The notes: generated from the letters alone by a model not told the origin. Shown: positions 9,730 to 21,399, counted from the stretch's first letter. The stretch is DNA of 64,000 bases from Proteles cristata cristata (GCA_017311185.1 JAESUZ010005523.1:248001-312000); one strand, 5' to 3'. Translations and numbers: made by a program.

Positions 9730-11390
9730 CCCATTTTTCATTGACTCCTTGATATTATATATGAAAAATTAGAGAAATAAAATTTTAAGTCTAGGATCAT
9801 GTTATCTTCTTCCATATGGATTTACACTGCTTTTTAAAATTTTCCAGGATTTATTAGCAAAAAAATGCAACACCTAAATATAGTGCCAGAGATTAAGATG
9901 AATGAAGGCTGGATTTCTGTCTCTGTGAGGGCCAGTTTATTTCTGGTTTACCATTTCTCCCAGGGACTAGCCTTTCAAAATACTGACTCAATGTTCAGAG
10001 GCTGCCTACATTTCCTCTTCCTTCATAGGTTCTGAGTTCTATTTCCTCAAAGCTTTTGAGAGCTTTTCTCACTTCTTAGCTTCTCAGCCGTCTCTTCCAG
10101 AATGGAAAGACGCCTCTGGAAGAAAAACTTTTCAAATTCCAGGCTCATTTGGAGTTTCTTCTCCCATATCTTGTTCTTATGTGTCTTCATTGCCTTTTTA
10201 CCAATTTGATATATTTCAACAGATGTTTAAGATTATCTGTTTTGTCTAGCTTTTCCATTCATTCTCAGTGAAAGGAAAGGTGCAATTACTTAGTCTATAT
10301 TCCCAGAAGCCCGAGCTCCTCCAAAGCCAAACTTGTTGCCATGCATGACAATACTTGTGAATATAGAGGTACCCTCCTCAAAGCACTCTATTCATGGAGA
10401 CTCAAGACTTTGAGTGGATGGATTTCATGAGATGGCTACCCTGCTGCAGAGACTCAAAAGAGCCTTATTGTTTATATTAGCATTAACTGATTAAGCTTAA
10501 TGAGGTTAAGATTAATAGATGAAATCAGTTTAAAATAAATTTAGGATTTAATTTAAGATTTAATAAAACTTCAGGCCACCATCCCTAAGCAAACTTCTGG
10601 TGGCAAGGTCTTCCCTTATCCACAGAACAATAAGCTAGGCTCCTCAGCCAAACAGAACTTGAAAGGAACATCTCACACCCTAAGCTCATCACCTAAAGCT
10701 TTGACCTCTTTGGTGAGCACTGCTTCTGCTCCTAAGAGATCCCAGACTCTGAGCATCTCATCTGCTGGAAGGAATCTAGTGTCAGTCCTTATTCATTCAA
10801 TCCCAGACTTTCTTGCCTAAGAGAATATCAGCCAACATGTTCTCTCTCTCTCTCCTTAACTCCCTCCCCACCTATCTGCTGCAGCTCAGGATATATACAT
10901 TTAATTAATTCAGCTTTACCTCCAACCTGTAAATAGTGGAAGAAGTGTCAGATTTATATGGTGGATAAATAACAAGTATTTTCCTGGGAGACCCCATCCT
11001 GGTGAAAAAGGGTAACTGTAATTTTCAGCTGTGAGTAATTGTACATAATATAATCCTAAATGATTTTTCTTCTGTAATTTCATTAGAGTTTAGAAATTTA
11101 ATTAGATTTTGAATCACTCTGAAATAAAGTAGCAAAACACCGAGAGACTGAGAGTGGTGGTTATTTTGTCCTTTGAGGCCACATTCTTGGTCTCAAATTG
11201 GCATGTCTTCATTAGGAGGAAGTTTGCAGAACTTCTTGATATATTATTGTCTTTCAGAATGGACTCTGAATAGGTCTTTGGAGAGCATTAGAAGAGTACA
11301 CAATTATTATGCACACTCTTCTTGAGGTTTAAGATCATCTGCCTTGCATATACTTAATAAAAATATGTCTCTAAAGTTGTTTAAGAAACT
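9730..11390. other. No gene seen; unique A+T-rich DNA
   Basis: No convincing exon or repeat. Local runs such as 'attaagcttaatgaggttaagattaat' near 10490 give weak internal repetition. The segment at about 11010-11120 is rich in TAAT/ATTA words. Confidence 0.35.
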
Positions 11391-11399
11391 GTGGAGATA

Positions 11400-11590
11400 G
11401 GAAAGATGTTCCTTGAATGCCCCAATGCTGTTCCTGGATTATTAGCAACTACCTGTACATTATGATGCAGTGAGGGGCTGTTTGCTTAACTTTAATGATT
11501 ATGTAAGGTTTATGGTTATTTTTATTGCTACAACATATGAACTGTCATGGTGGCTGTAATTAGAGGCAAGCTAAAGCGTTACCGCTACAA
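11400..11590. promoter_or_regulatory. Possible conserved noncoding element
   Basis: Repeat-free sequence dense in homeodomain-type and AT-rich words ('ggattattagcaac', 'taatgattatg', 'ggctgtaattagag') without simple-sequence bias. This texture is typical of conserved enhancers, but conservation cannot be tested here. Low confidence. Confidence 0.2.
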
Positions 11591-12419
11591 TCCTCTGGGA
11601 CTGGGGAGAAACTACTTCCTTCTTATCAACTTTGCCTCTCTGCAAGAGTTGGCCAAAAATAAAAATAAAAAGGACTCAAATCGAATGAATAGTTCTTACA
11701 TCAAAACAGGTTATGACACTGAAAAAAAAGAAAAGAACATGGAAACTTCAGGGCAACAGCTTGCACCTGATGAAGCTGCAAAGAAGCAATCTTCTGTTCC
11801 CTGAAATATCCGCATTTGTTGAATTCTCAAAAGGGCTGTCGCCTGCGTCTTTTCCCAAAGCCCGTCCAAGTGGCGTGATGATGGTGGAAAATGCTTGACG
11901 GGCTTCTGTGTATCTCTGTCACTCTGCTGCTGCCTCTACCCACATATCTCCTCTGCGCCCCAGGCCGGAGGCTTAGAAACTCAGCACAGGCTGAAATGCA
12001 TACAGAAAACAGCCCAGAGGCTCTGGGAGCTCATGTAGGAGTCCCCAGGCTGCCAAAAAAATAAAGTCAGAAGCACTAAGGGATAAAATGGGTTAGATAA
12101 TCCCAACTACAATCAGTCTGAAGAAGGTGGGATGGTTTGGGTGGGTGACTGAAGGCACAGTTATGAATTTAGGGGAGCTGAGAGTCCCGTGGTATAAACA
12201 GGAGAATCCAAAGGGCACTGGGATAAAAGCAAAAGGAGAAGCATCCTGGAGAAAGGAGAGACATGGGAGCAGCCCCAGAGGACACTGCGATTAGGGAGTG
12301 GGAACCTGAGCCTGGTCGGAGCAGAGCTGCAGAACTGAGATGGACGAGGCAGGGCAGACACGGGGAAACATGGCACCTGGCTCCACCTCCACCCACACAA
12401 ACCATGCTCGTCCATTTCC

Positions 12420-12585
12420 TGCCTTCTCTTCAAGATCATGAGTTCTCTGAGCAACAGAGATGTGTCAGATCCATTTTTTGTTTCCACTACGCACACAGCA
12501 ATTCCTGGACTGTGATAGAGATTCAATAACTATTGAATGAGTGAGTGAGTGACTGAATGAATGAATGAATGAATGAACAAATGAA
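12420..12585 (+). mobile_element. L2 LINE 3' end with (TGAA)n tail
   Basis: Ends in 'gattcaataactattgaatgagtgagtg...tgaatgaatgaatgaatgaa', the characteristic L2 terminus (ctcaataaatgtttgttgaatgaatga) followed by an expanded tetranucleotide repeat at about 12537-12578. Upstream 'catgagttctctgagcaaca' fits the decayed 'gtgagctccttgagggca' motif. Confidence 0.75.
12537..12578. repeat. (TGAG)n/(TGAA)n microsatellite
   Basis: Runs of GAGT then GAAT units, seeded by the natural L2 3' terminal repeat. Confidence 0.85.
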
Positions 12586-13031
12586 CAGGATCAGAATGTA
12601 GCAGAGAGAAGCCAAAGCTTCTGCTGTAAGTGGGATCTGATGGAGACTCAAGGTTCACCGTTGGATGGTAAACGAGGTAAAGGCGGGGGCGGGGGGGCCT
12701 CCTGAGGTCAGTTGGTAAATCTTGACAAAAGCTTTCAAAATGGATATGCTCTTTGATGTGCAAATTGTACTGTTGGAGTTCTTTTCTAAGAAAAGGAACT
12801 CAAAGATGGAAAATAGCCCTATGCACAAATGTATCCTCTAACAATGAAAAATGAAAAATAACCCAATGTTCAAAGAGCAACATACCAAACCAGGACACAC
12901 ACACTCGATGGGATATAGTGCAACTAGTAACAATAATTTTTATAAAATAATAAGATGGAAAATCCCATTTGGGGAGAACCTAGTATACAAAATTTGTTTA
13001 AATAGCATGATTATAAAAACTCACAGAAGAT

Positions 13032-13163
13032 GGGGCATCTGGGTGGCTCAGTCAGTTAAGCGTCCAACTTCAGCTCAGGTCATGATCTCATGGTCTGTGA
13101 GTTCAAGCCCCACATTGGGCTCTGTGCTGACAGCTCAGAGCCTGGGGCCTATTTCTGCTTCTA

Positions 13164-13194
<31 letters not shown>

Positions 13195-13274
13195 CTACCT
13201 CTCCCCCACTCACACCCTATCTCTGTTTCTGTCTCTGTCTCTCTCTGAAAAATAAATAAACATTAAAAAAAATT
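13032..13274 (+). mobile_element. Carnivore SINE containing a (TG)n tract
   Basis: Head GGGGCATCTGGGTGGCTCAG, tail AAATAAATAAACATTAAAAA. TSD AAAAACTCACAGAAGA (13015-13030) versus AAAAACACACAGAAGA (13275-13290), one mismatch. The usual 'ttctgtgtctccctctc' stretch has become an expanded TG repeat. Confidence 0.95.
13163..13194. repeat. (TG)n microsatellite inside SINE
   Basis: About 15 TG units in a row replacing part of the SINE pyrimidine-rich region. Confidence 0.9.
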
Positions 13275-13409
13275 AAAAACACACAGAAGAAAAGACTGTC
13301 ATAAAACATCAAAATGACAGGAACAGCTGTGTTTGGACTATAAGCCTACAGGAGAACCAGTGTCTTCTCCTCTCAACTTTTCTGTATTTTCCAAACTTTG
13401 ATCAATGCC

Positions 13410-14515
13410 CCAGCAGGTGTCCCACTTCTAAAAGAGCCCTTAGCCCAGGGCCATCATCAGTAGCCACAGAATGCCGGCCAGCCCAAAAGGCCCAACCAGC
13501 AAGCAGGCTTTCCTGGGGAGAATTTCCCAGGAGAATTTTTAGTGAAGTTTTCACAGGAGAACTGTCTCCTGTGTTCAGCTACCCCTGCCCCACCCCACAC
13601 CCCCTCCTGGTGACTGCAGCTCACCAACACCTAAGTCCAACCCTGTTGAAAATGTACCGCAGCTCTAAGGCAAGCGGCTGAATGAAGCTTTACGTATTTT
13701 CCCTTTGCTTTCAAGATTTCATTCCATTTTATTTTATGCAAGTCACCAAGGCTCCATTTGTTTCAAACTCCTGCCTAGGGTCCCAATTGGGACAATTATC
13801 TACCACTTATCTGCATCCTTCCGTCATTTCCACTGGAATTTAGTGTTCTCATCACATCCTGTTCTGAGCTTCACCTGCTTCTGAGCAGTTGGGAAGAGCT
13901 TTCTCCAGTGTCAAACATCATCTTCCAGCACAGCTCTGGTGGTTCCGGGGGCGGCGTTATCCTCTGCTCTGCTCAGAGGTTTGTCTTCTCAATTACCTGA
14001 GCTCTAAGCCCTGGACCCTCTCCTTGGGCCATTTGCTCTGTGAGGAGCCAAGAGACAGAAGCCGTCAGTACCAGGGGAGCTGGTGTAAGGAACGAGATCA
14101 TGAGTCAGTTGTGAGCTCTAATTAAAGTTGGGGGTTGGGGGAGGAGGCAGAGCCCACAATCAAAAATAGACAGGCAGGAAGAAGTGAGCATCATTACGTT
14201 AGAGAAACTGTTCTCTGACAAAGAAAATAGAGGAAGCTGAGCTATAACCTGTGTCTGGGGCTGAGACCCTGGGGTCCAGGCTGTTCTTGGAGCTTAAAGA
14301 AGGGTCCCAGGCTTTGGAGCCATAGAGGGCTGGCTCAGAGTTCTGGCTCTGTCCTTACCACTTGTGTCTAGGTGAAGCAGGATGAATGGTGATTTTTCTA
14401 CAGGGTTGTCATGAGGCAGCGCCAGCCCCAGAAGGGAGGCAGCCTCGTGCATGGTCAGGAGCTCCACCCTAGAGCCAAGCTGTCTGAGACACAGTCTCCA
14501 CATCCCCACTTACCC
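13410..14515. other. No gene seen; unique DNA
   Basis: A 'gctttggagcca...ctggctctg' phrase near 14310-14350 could be a second MIR scrap. No exon recognised. Confidence 0.35.
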
Positions 14516-14519
14516 ATGG

Positions 14520-14690
14520 GTCACCTACGGCAAGTCACATAACCTCCAGGGGTTCCGTTTCTTCATCTGTACCATCAGGATGGTGTTAGCTGACACACTA
14601 AGCAATGAGGACTGCACCTGCTGCACATCGATGACTCATACACCCAGCACGGTGTCTGGCATACGGCAGGAACACCTCACCTCTAACCTC
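14520..14690 (+). mobile_element. MIR relic
   Basis: 'ggcaagtcacataacctcca', 'ttcttcatctgtaccatcag' and 'acggtgtctggcatacggca' follow MIR order (caagtcacttaacctc, ctcatctgtaaaatg, agtgcctggcacata). Confidence 0.7.
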
Positions 14691-14699
14691 CCTGACCTC

Positions 14700-15529
14700 A
14701 GTCCTCACTGACTTCCGGCTGTCTCTAAAGCAGGGCACATGCATGTTTCTCTCTTTCTGGTTCTTTCTGTTCCCAGATCCAGCTGTGCCTGGTTTGGGCC
14801 CACTCGTGTGCTCCCACCTTCCCAAGCTGGGCAGCTCTAGCTTGGTGATGGCCCACCCGCAAGCGCCTGGCCAGCTCTCATCCCCACCCCACCTCCACCC
14901 CCGAGTGACCAGAAACAAGGGGCTCACGCACACCCTGCACCAGGGCTGGCTCAGCCTCCTCTCCAGACACAGCCAAATGCTGGTGACAAAGACATCCTGT
15001 GTCCCTGCTACTCCACATCCTCCCTCACGTCACCTCCCTGCCAGGGCCTGTAGTCTCAGCAACACCTGAGACTTGCAGCTGGCTCTCTGTGGCCACCTCC
15101 CACCCCCAGGTGCATGGGAGCAGAGCTCCTCTCTGGCCCCTCCTCTCCTCCCTGAGGAGAGCAGATGGCAGCGCCTGCATCTCATCTGCCTTTGCTACTG
15201 GTGTCAGCACAGGGCCCCGCCGCGGGGAGCCCAGCACTGGTTCAGATACTCTCCCTCACTTCTGCACACGTAGACACTGAGCCGGGGATGGAGGTGGAAT
15301 CCCATGTTTATATACAGACCCTGCCTTCAAAGAGGAGCCACAGCAAAGCCACAGCCCTTCCTGTGAGAACCGCTGTGGTGAAAGAGAACATTCCAGAAAG
15401 ATTTGTCTCTCGGGCTTCAAAGCTTTGATGGGAACCAACAGAGAAGATTCTCCATCCCTCAGGGCCTGGGTGGCAAGAATGCTTCCTCTTGGAGGCCTGC
15501 ATTTTCCTTCTCTTTGCTCAGAAGCATCA
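14700..15529. other. No gene confirmed; G+C-richer unique DNA
   Basis: Several overlapping frames of 60-110 codons on both strands are expected from the lower stop density of G+C-rich DNA. None shows a domain or splice context I can support. Confidence 0.35.
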
Positions 15530-15672
15530 TTTATAATAGCAGCTATTATCAATGTATTGAGCCTGCCATCCCTTTTCCAGGTAAGGAAACTGACTCTCAG
15601 AGAGTTGAGCAGTCCGCCCAGGGTCAACAAGACTGGAACTTGGCTGGCTGACTCCCAAGCCTGTGTTCTCAC
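15530..15672 (-). mobile_element. MIR relic, reverse
   Basis: 'ggaaactgactctcagagag', 'ccagggtcaacaagactgga' and 'gactcccaagcctgtgttct' match the reverse complement of the MIR core ('ggaaactgaggctcagagag...ggtcacacagct...gactccaaagcctgtgctct'). Confidence 0.8.
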
Positions 15673-15679
15673 AGAAAAG

Positions 15680-17425
15680 ACCTCCAGTGCTGCTGGAGGG
15701 GAGTTTGGAGCCGTTCGTGAAGGCAGAGCCAGGGACTATAATAGCCTTCAGCCCAGAATGGTCACTTGGACTAAAGCGTGGCATCTGTAGAGCATACTTG
15801 TTGGGAGAGAGCAGCTCTCAGACTCTGCCTGGCTGCCATTGGCCAGCCTCCTCGCCAAGCTGAATGACTGAGGAGCAAAGTGATTCCCTCCCAGCCTTGC
15901 AACCATGCCCAAAATGGGACCTCTCCTTTGCCCAGAGAAAACCCTGGGTTCCATTAGTGCTGCCCTCCATCCTCCTCCCACTGTTGAAAACTAAGAGGGA
16001 AATTCTTCTCCAGTGTTCTGGATTGGAAATGTCATCCTCTGGTCTGTCCTGGGGTGGGGTGGGGTTTCCTCCTTGGCAGCTTTGATGTAAATGCCCCCTA
16101 GTGGGGCAGTGAAGCATTAAAAAATATCTGTAGAAACTAAAAGATAGTATATGGCCACTGCCACCAACTGGTGCTGTTTAGGGGACAGAAAGCCTCCTGG
16201 AGGCACGTCCATCATCCACCACGCAACTGTCATGGGAAAAAAGTCTCAAATCTACTCTGCCTGAGCTCATGAGCCAGGCCTTCAGCCATGGAGAGTACCC
16301 TGGAGTGGGCAGAACTGGAGGACATAATTCTACAGCAAGTCCTCGGATCACTTATGCACCTCCCATGGCCTGAAGCCATTCACGCAACATGGGTCACGGG
16401 TCAGAAGTTCTCGGTGTGGACTTTGCCAAGCCTTTCTTCCTGGGAGAAGATGTGGTACAGAAGCAGTGGCTGTGAACCTGATTTGCTAACGGGCAAGAGG
16501 GAGGTCACTAGATTACCTTACACTTGTCTCAGCTATCACTTTACCCAATGGCCATTGAGTCAGGTCTGTAGAAACTGCTTTCCATTTCAAAGGCAGGAGA
16601 CAGCCTAGCAGGTTTGGAGTCAATCATCTCAGACTGGGCAGAAAATTGTATAAACAAGAATACGAGGGATTCTTGAGTTCAGTTCTCAATACCAAGGGCA
16701 GATGTCAGGCACAGCCTCACAGCCTTCCTGAGAATTGATTTTCTCCATTGGGAAAGAAACTAATAACAGTTCCAGGATGCATTCAATACATGCTTCTGTT
16801 CAGAATGATTTTGTTTGATCATATTGTTTTTTGGAATATACAAAATTACATAAAGGAAAAAAAAGATATGTATCTGTACATTTCCCTGTATAAACAGTTT
16901 GCAGCTTGGGGCAGATTTTATTGTTTTCAGCCAAAAGCCTGTGACGAGATTTAGACTAAAGAGCAAATAAGCTGTGATCTTCAGTGTGGCTTGGGATTAC
17001 AGGGAGCAAATGATTTCTGAAGTGCAACTGGAAAGATATTTAACATTCCAAAGGAAGTTCATAAAAGGAATCATTGTAGTATCCACTGTATTGATTTATC
17101 TGGACTGTCTAATATGTCTTAGCTCTGATTTTTTGAAGAGCCACTGCACAGAGAGAGGGACCTCAGAAGAAATGCATCTGTCAGAGCCGGCAGTTAGGAG
17201 CCAGCCTTCTGTGAGCCCGTTTCTGTGAGTGCTAGTTAGAACAACATGGGATTCTGGGTGTGGCTCTAGAAGAAAAGATAATATGAGGGTTCCATTATTT
17301 TAGGGTGGAGGTGACGAGTTCTTGGGTGGGGTTAGGGAAAAGCTCTTGATTGTTCAAATGTGTTCCATCCTTCTTCACCTTCCAAAGTATTTCTTGCTAT
17401 AATTTGGTTTCCACCAGGTCTCCAC
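15680..17425. other. No gene seen; unique DNA
   Basis: Short frames without recognisable protein features. The region at 16730-17130 is A+T-rich and repeat-free. No RNA gene found. Confidence 0.35.
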
Positions 17426-17445
17426 ACCTTGCATGTCTTCTTTTT

Positions 17446-17635
17446 TGTGTTTTTTTTTTTTAACATTTACTTATTTAGGGGAGGGGCAGAGAGAGAGGGA
17501 CAGAGGACCAGAAGAGGGCTTTGCACTGATGGGCCGACAGCAGCAAGCCTGATGTGAGGCTCAAACTCACGAACTGCGAGAATATGGCCTGAGCCTAAGT
17601 TAGATGCTCAACCGACTGAGCCACCCAGGTGCCCC
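17446..17635 (-). mobile_element. Carnivore SINE, reverse
   Basis: Poly(T) then 'aacatttacttatttagg', ending 'cgactgagccacccaggtgcccc'. TSD ACCTTGCATGTCTTC (17426-17440) versus ACCTTGAGTGTCGTC (17636-17650), three mismatches, indicating an older copy. Confidence 0.93.
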
Positions 17636-17654
17636 ACCTTGAGTGTCGTCTTTA

Positions 17655-19115
17655 CGCCACAGTGCCCATGGGCTCTGTATCCCCCAGACAATTGATATTC
17701 ATGAAAACCCTCCCAGGTGAAGATACACAGACTGATCAGGCAGGAAATACCTTGAAGAATAGCTAAGTCCACCCACCTGGAGCAGATGAGGTCTGGAGGT
17801 GTGAAGGAACCCACCCATGCCACAGCGTCGGCAGGTGCCCTGGCTCAGGCCTCCCTTCTTTTAGCCCCATATCTTGCTGATCCTATTTCTGGATGATGTC
17901 CTCTGCTTCTCTTCAAAGGAGGCAAATTCCAGAAGTGGATCTGATTTGGGAAAAGAGCTTACATCCCCCGAGGCACAAGTCTAGAATAGTAGATGAACAG
18001 TCACAGGTGAAAGGTAATGACGTTCAATGAATCTTTCCTATGACCTACTTATGATCAGCCTATGCCTTACAACTTCACTCCATAGATGTCACTCCCAGAA
18101 GCTTTGAGGAATCTGAAATGACAAAACAGCTCTCAGGGTTGCCATTCACCATCCTACTCGTCCTTCAGGATCCTTGTTGCAAAGTGTTCTTTCTTTCTCT
18201 CCTTGCTGTGCATAGTCCTGACCCTACCTTCTGTTCGTTTTCCTTACTGAAACATTGCAAGCTTAAAGAAAGAGAATCAGAAACAATGCAAAGCTTTCTT
18301 GGCTGGCAGAATTGGGGAATGAGCTCTTCTTCCCCACGTGGCCCAGCCAAAGTCCCTCCTGTGGTGTTGGGAGACATAAACTGAAGATTTCAGGGGTGCA
18401 GTGGGGAGGGCTGGGGATTTGTCACTGCTAACCCAAAGGGGAACCAGAATACAAATCTAGGCATATTTGTCTCCAAAATCTGTGCCTTTTTTACAATACC
18501 ATGATTCTCTGAAGGAGAAACATTAATAATAAAGTCAGCAAAAGGGTTAGCCTGAGGATAACGTCTGTTTCCTGGTGTTTCAGGAAGGGCGGTTGCCCTG
18601 GAATGAAGCTTATTTCTATGTTGTGTTTCCAAGCATGGCTGCTAACAATTTGGCCACTTTGAGAGGCTCTTCGCATTTCCCAAAATAACTCTACATGTCT
18701 CTTCTATTAATTGCTGGAGGGGAGAATGAGAGTTGTAGTGTCTGCTGGATATAGAAATGAAGCCAAATAGCTATTGAGACTCTATTAGTATGGAGACAGT
18801 GATTAGCTCACACCTCTAGTCTCGTGATTTCATTTGGACAAAACATAACTCTATTTCCTTGGAAGTATGTCACCAACATGTTCAACAAGACAGTTAGGAG
18901 CCTGACTTTCCACACATGCGGCACACATGTGTGGTCCAGAGGGTGGAGACCACTTTGTCAAACTCAGGTCACAGAGACCCTAGGGATGCTCCACTTTGAA
19001 AATTTGCCATTGTAAGCTTCCTGTATTGTGCTGTTTGTCATTATGTGTGTTTAGCAGTCCCTATGTTCACATGGAAGTGTGTACCCTGAAAGCAGGAACC
19101 GGATCCTGCACATAA
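17655..19115. other. No gene seen; unique DNA
   Basis: No exon or repeat family that I can name. A near-palindromic 'gcacacatgtgtggtc' occurs near 18921. Confidence 0.35.
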
Positions 19116-19119
19116 TAAA

Positions 19120-19355
19120 CATAATAACTACAAAAAGCTTTTGTCCCAGACACTGTTCTGATACTTTTTTGGTATTAATTTGCTTCTTCAATGGAAAATA
19201 AAAAACCGCTGTGAAGTAGTACCATTGTGAGCCAGCACTATCAGTGTTCTCTAAAAACTGAGGGAGAGAGAAGTTACTTCTTAAGGCCACACAGCTACTG
19301 GGGGAAGGAGTGGCAGAGCTGGGTTGTAAGTTTGGGAGGTCTGGTCTAGAAGGTG
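19120..19355 (-). mobile_element. MIR relic, reverse
   Basis: 'ttaaggccacacagctactg' followed by 'gtggcagagctgggttgtaa' is the reverse MIR core. Upstream 'cagacactgttctgatactt' and 'ataataaacataataacta' fit its 3' part. Confidence 0.75.
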
Positions 19356-19689
19356 GATCTTAATTGCTATTCTAGACTATCTCTGAAAAGGGGTATCAAT
19401 AAATGGCTGGGGGTGCCATGTCTGATATCATCACACCAGCATGAGCATGATGATGATCTGGGAGAATATTTCTCAACTCAAACTATTCACAATCTGATCA
19501 ACATTCACATTCTCTACTAAAACCCCTGGAGTAAGATTGAAGCTCGTGGTGGAAGGTGGGGGGTAGAGAAGGATGTGATGCTGTCAATGAGGGGTTGGTA
19601 AATACCAAAAGATGGGTTACCATGAACCACCTTTCACTCTTTCTCTGGCTCAGTTTCCCAACCTCTGAAGTAGAACAATAAGGACAGAC

Positions 19690-20205
19690 TCAAAAGGAGG
19701 GGTTCATTAAAGCAGGACAAATACAAAGAAACACGCATCTACACACATCAAAGTAAAACTATAGTAAATCAAAGACAAATAGAAAATATATAAAGAAGTC
19801 AAAGACAAATAGAAAATATATAAAGAAGTCAGAGGAGGAAAGAGACACATTACCTTCAGGTGTACAATCATCAGACTAAGCACTGATTTCTCAACACAGA
19901 TGATGGAAACCAGAGGATAATGGGAATTATACCTTCAAGGTCCTGAAGGAAAATCAACTGAAGAACTAGAATTCTATACCCAGCAAAAATATCCTTCAAA
20001 ATTAGAAACAAAATAAAAATATTTTCAGGCAAACAAAAATAGGGAATTTATCACTGACAGACTAACCACTAAAGTATTAATAGGTTTCTTTTTGACAGAG
20101 GAAAATGATTCCAGATAGAAGCAGATAGGCAAAAAAGAATGATGAACAACAGAAAGAAAAGAACTGTAAGTCAACATAAATGACTCTTGATTGTGTAAAG
20201 CAATA
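19690..20205 (+). mobile_element. Old L1 (L1M) body, upstream of the SINE pair
   Basis: In order: 'cacacatcaaagtaaaacta', 'gacacattaccttcaggtgt', 'acacagatgatggaaaccag', 'gaattctatacccagcaaaa', 'ttccttcaaaattagaaac'-like text and 'ggaaaatgattccagataga'. This closely follows a well-known L1M segment. It is noncoding through stops. It resumes after the SINEs at 20681. Confidence 0.8.
19771..19830. repeat. Perfect 30-bp tandem duplication
   Basis: The 30-base unit beginning AAAGACAAATAGAAAATATA occupies 19771-19800 and is repeated without any mismatch at 19801-19830. It lies inside diverged L1 sequence, so the duplication is much younger than the L1. Confidence 0.97.
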
Positions 20206-20223
20206 ATAATAATGCCTGTGGGA

Positions 20224-20410
20224 GGGGCACCTAGATGGTTCAGTAGTTGAGTATCTGACTCTTGATTTCAGCTCAGTTCATAGTCCCAGGGTTGTGGATT
20301 GAGCCCCATGCGGGGCTCTGTGCTGAGTGTGGAAGTTGCTTGAGATTCTCTGTCTCCCTCTCCCCCTCTCCCCTGCTTTTGCTCTCTCTCTCTAAAATAA
20401 AAACAGAAAA
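20224..20410 (+). mobile_element. Carnivore SINE, first of a tandem pair
   Basis: Head GGGGCACCTAGATGGTTCAG, ending in 'ctctctctctaaaataaaaacagaaaa'. The outer repeat AATAATGCCTGTG at its left (20208-20220) recurs only after the second SINE. It is a diverged older subfamily. Confidence 0.93.
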
Positions 20411-20660
20411 GGGGTACCTGGGCAGCTCAGTCGGTTAAGAATCTGACTCTTGATTTCAGCCCAGGTCATGATCACAGGGTTCATGGGACTGAGCCCTGAG
20501 TGGGGCTCTGTGCTGACAGTGTGGAGCCAGCTTGGGATTCTCTCTCTCTCTCTCTCTCTCTTTCTGCCCCCCAACTCATGCTCTCATGCTCGCTTGCGCT
20601 TGCGCTCTCTCTCTCTCTGTCTCAAAATAAATAAATAAACTTTTAAAAAATTTTAAAGAA
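20411..20660 (+). mobile_element. Carnivore SINE, second of a tandem pair
   Basis: Starts GGGGTACCTGGGCAGCTCAG immediately at the A-rich tail of the first SINE and ends 'aaataaataaataaactttt'. It carries the 'gtgtggagccagcttgggat' variant. The matching outer TSD copy AATAATGCCTGTG lies at 20665-20677. It most likely inserted in the first element's A-tail. Confidence 0.93.
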
Positions 20661-20680
20661 TATTAATAATGCCTGTGAGA

Positions 20681-20905
20681 TTTGAATAGATATAGAATTG
20701 AAATGCATGGCAACACATAGGGCAGGAGGGGGAGATGGAATTAAAGAGCAACATCTTCCCATTTTCTGAGAAGTGGCAAAGGTGTCAATCTGTAGTAGAC
20801 ATATATAAAGTGCAATATCTAGGATAACTATCAAAATTGGCTAAATGATATGTAAGAAACCACCTAATAAACAGGAAAAACAGAATATTAAACAAAATAA
20901 TACAA
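20681..20905 (+). mobile_element. Old L1 body, downstream of the SINE pair
   Basis: Continues the L1M text broken at 20205: 'tctgtagtagacatatataa', 'gataactatcaaaattggct'. Orientation is unchanged. The exact right end is uncertain. Confidence 0.55.
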
Positions 20906-20909
20906 AAAT

Positions 20910-21230
20910 ACAAGAACGGAGAAGACAAAGGAACATGGAACTGGCAGAACAAGTAGAAAGGAGTGCAAGAAGATTCACTCCCAACATGGAGCCCAGTGCA
21001 GAGCTTGAGCTCATGGCTTTGAGATCAAGACCTGAGCTGAGATCAAGAGTCAGGCAGTTAATCAACTTAGTTAGCCAACAAGTTAGCCACCCAGTCATCC
21101 CCCTCAGGTCTTCTGGATTCTAAAGCCTCTTTGATCCTTTCCATGTGACCGTATGTGAATAGTGGAGATTGTTGTGGTCACTGAGCCCTGCACCGCATAG
21201 CAGGCAGTACCACAGGCTTCACATTCATCA
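20910..21230. other. No gene seen
   Basis: 'gagcttgagctcatggctttgagatcaagacctgagctgagatcaagagtc' near 21001-21050 has a SINE-like flavour (compare 'gagatcatgacctgagctgaaatcaagagt' in reverse carnivore SINEs), followed by 'agccacccagtcatcccc'. This is probably a damaged reverse SINE scrap at about 20990-21105, not a gene. Confidence 0.5.
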
Positions 21231-21234
21231 CCCT

Positions 21235-21395
21235 GCTCAGTGCCCATAGCAGTACACTATGGGCTGAATGTACTCTCATTATCACCATTTGCACACAGAG
21301 GAGCCGAAGCTCTGGGCTTTACTGGTCGCCCAAGTCAAACAGTAGTAAACAGCCAGGCCAGGATTTGAACCCAGGGCTCTGTGATGCTATAACTC
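21235..21395 (-). mobile_element. MIR relic, reverse
   Basis: 'ctctcattatcaccatttgc', 'cacagaggagccgaagctct', 'gccaggccaggatttgaacc' and 'cagggctctgtgatgct' match the reverse MIR backbone (tttacagatgag... ggattcgaacccaggtctg). Confidence 0.8.
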
Positions 21396-21399
21396 ACTC

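Larger units (their letters stand above)
12720..13405 (+). mobile_element. L1M 3' end, split by a SINE
   Basis: Before the SINE: 'ctatgcacaaatgtatcctc', 'tgaaaaataacccaatgttc', 'atacaaaatttgtttaaata'. After it: 'cttttctgtattttccaaac'. Together these follow the order of an old L1 3' UTR. The SINE at 13032-13274 interrupts it. Confidence 0.6.

Noticed and set aside
12851..13255. 134-codon frame with a Cys-Val repeat
   Set aside because: The repeat is the (TG)n tract inside a SINE; the remainder is decayed L1.
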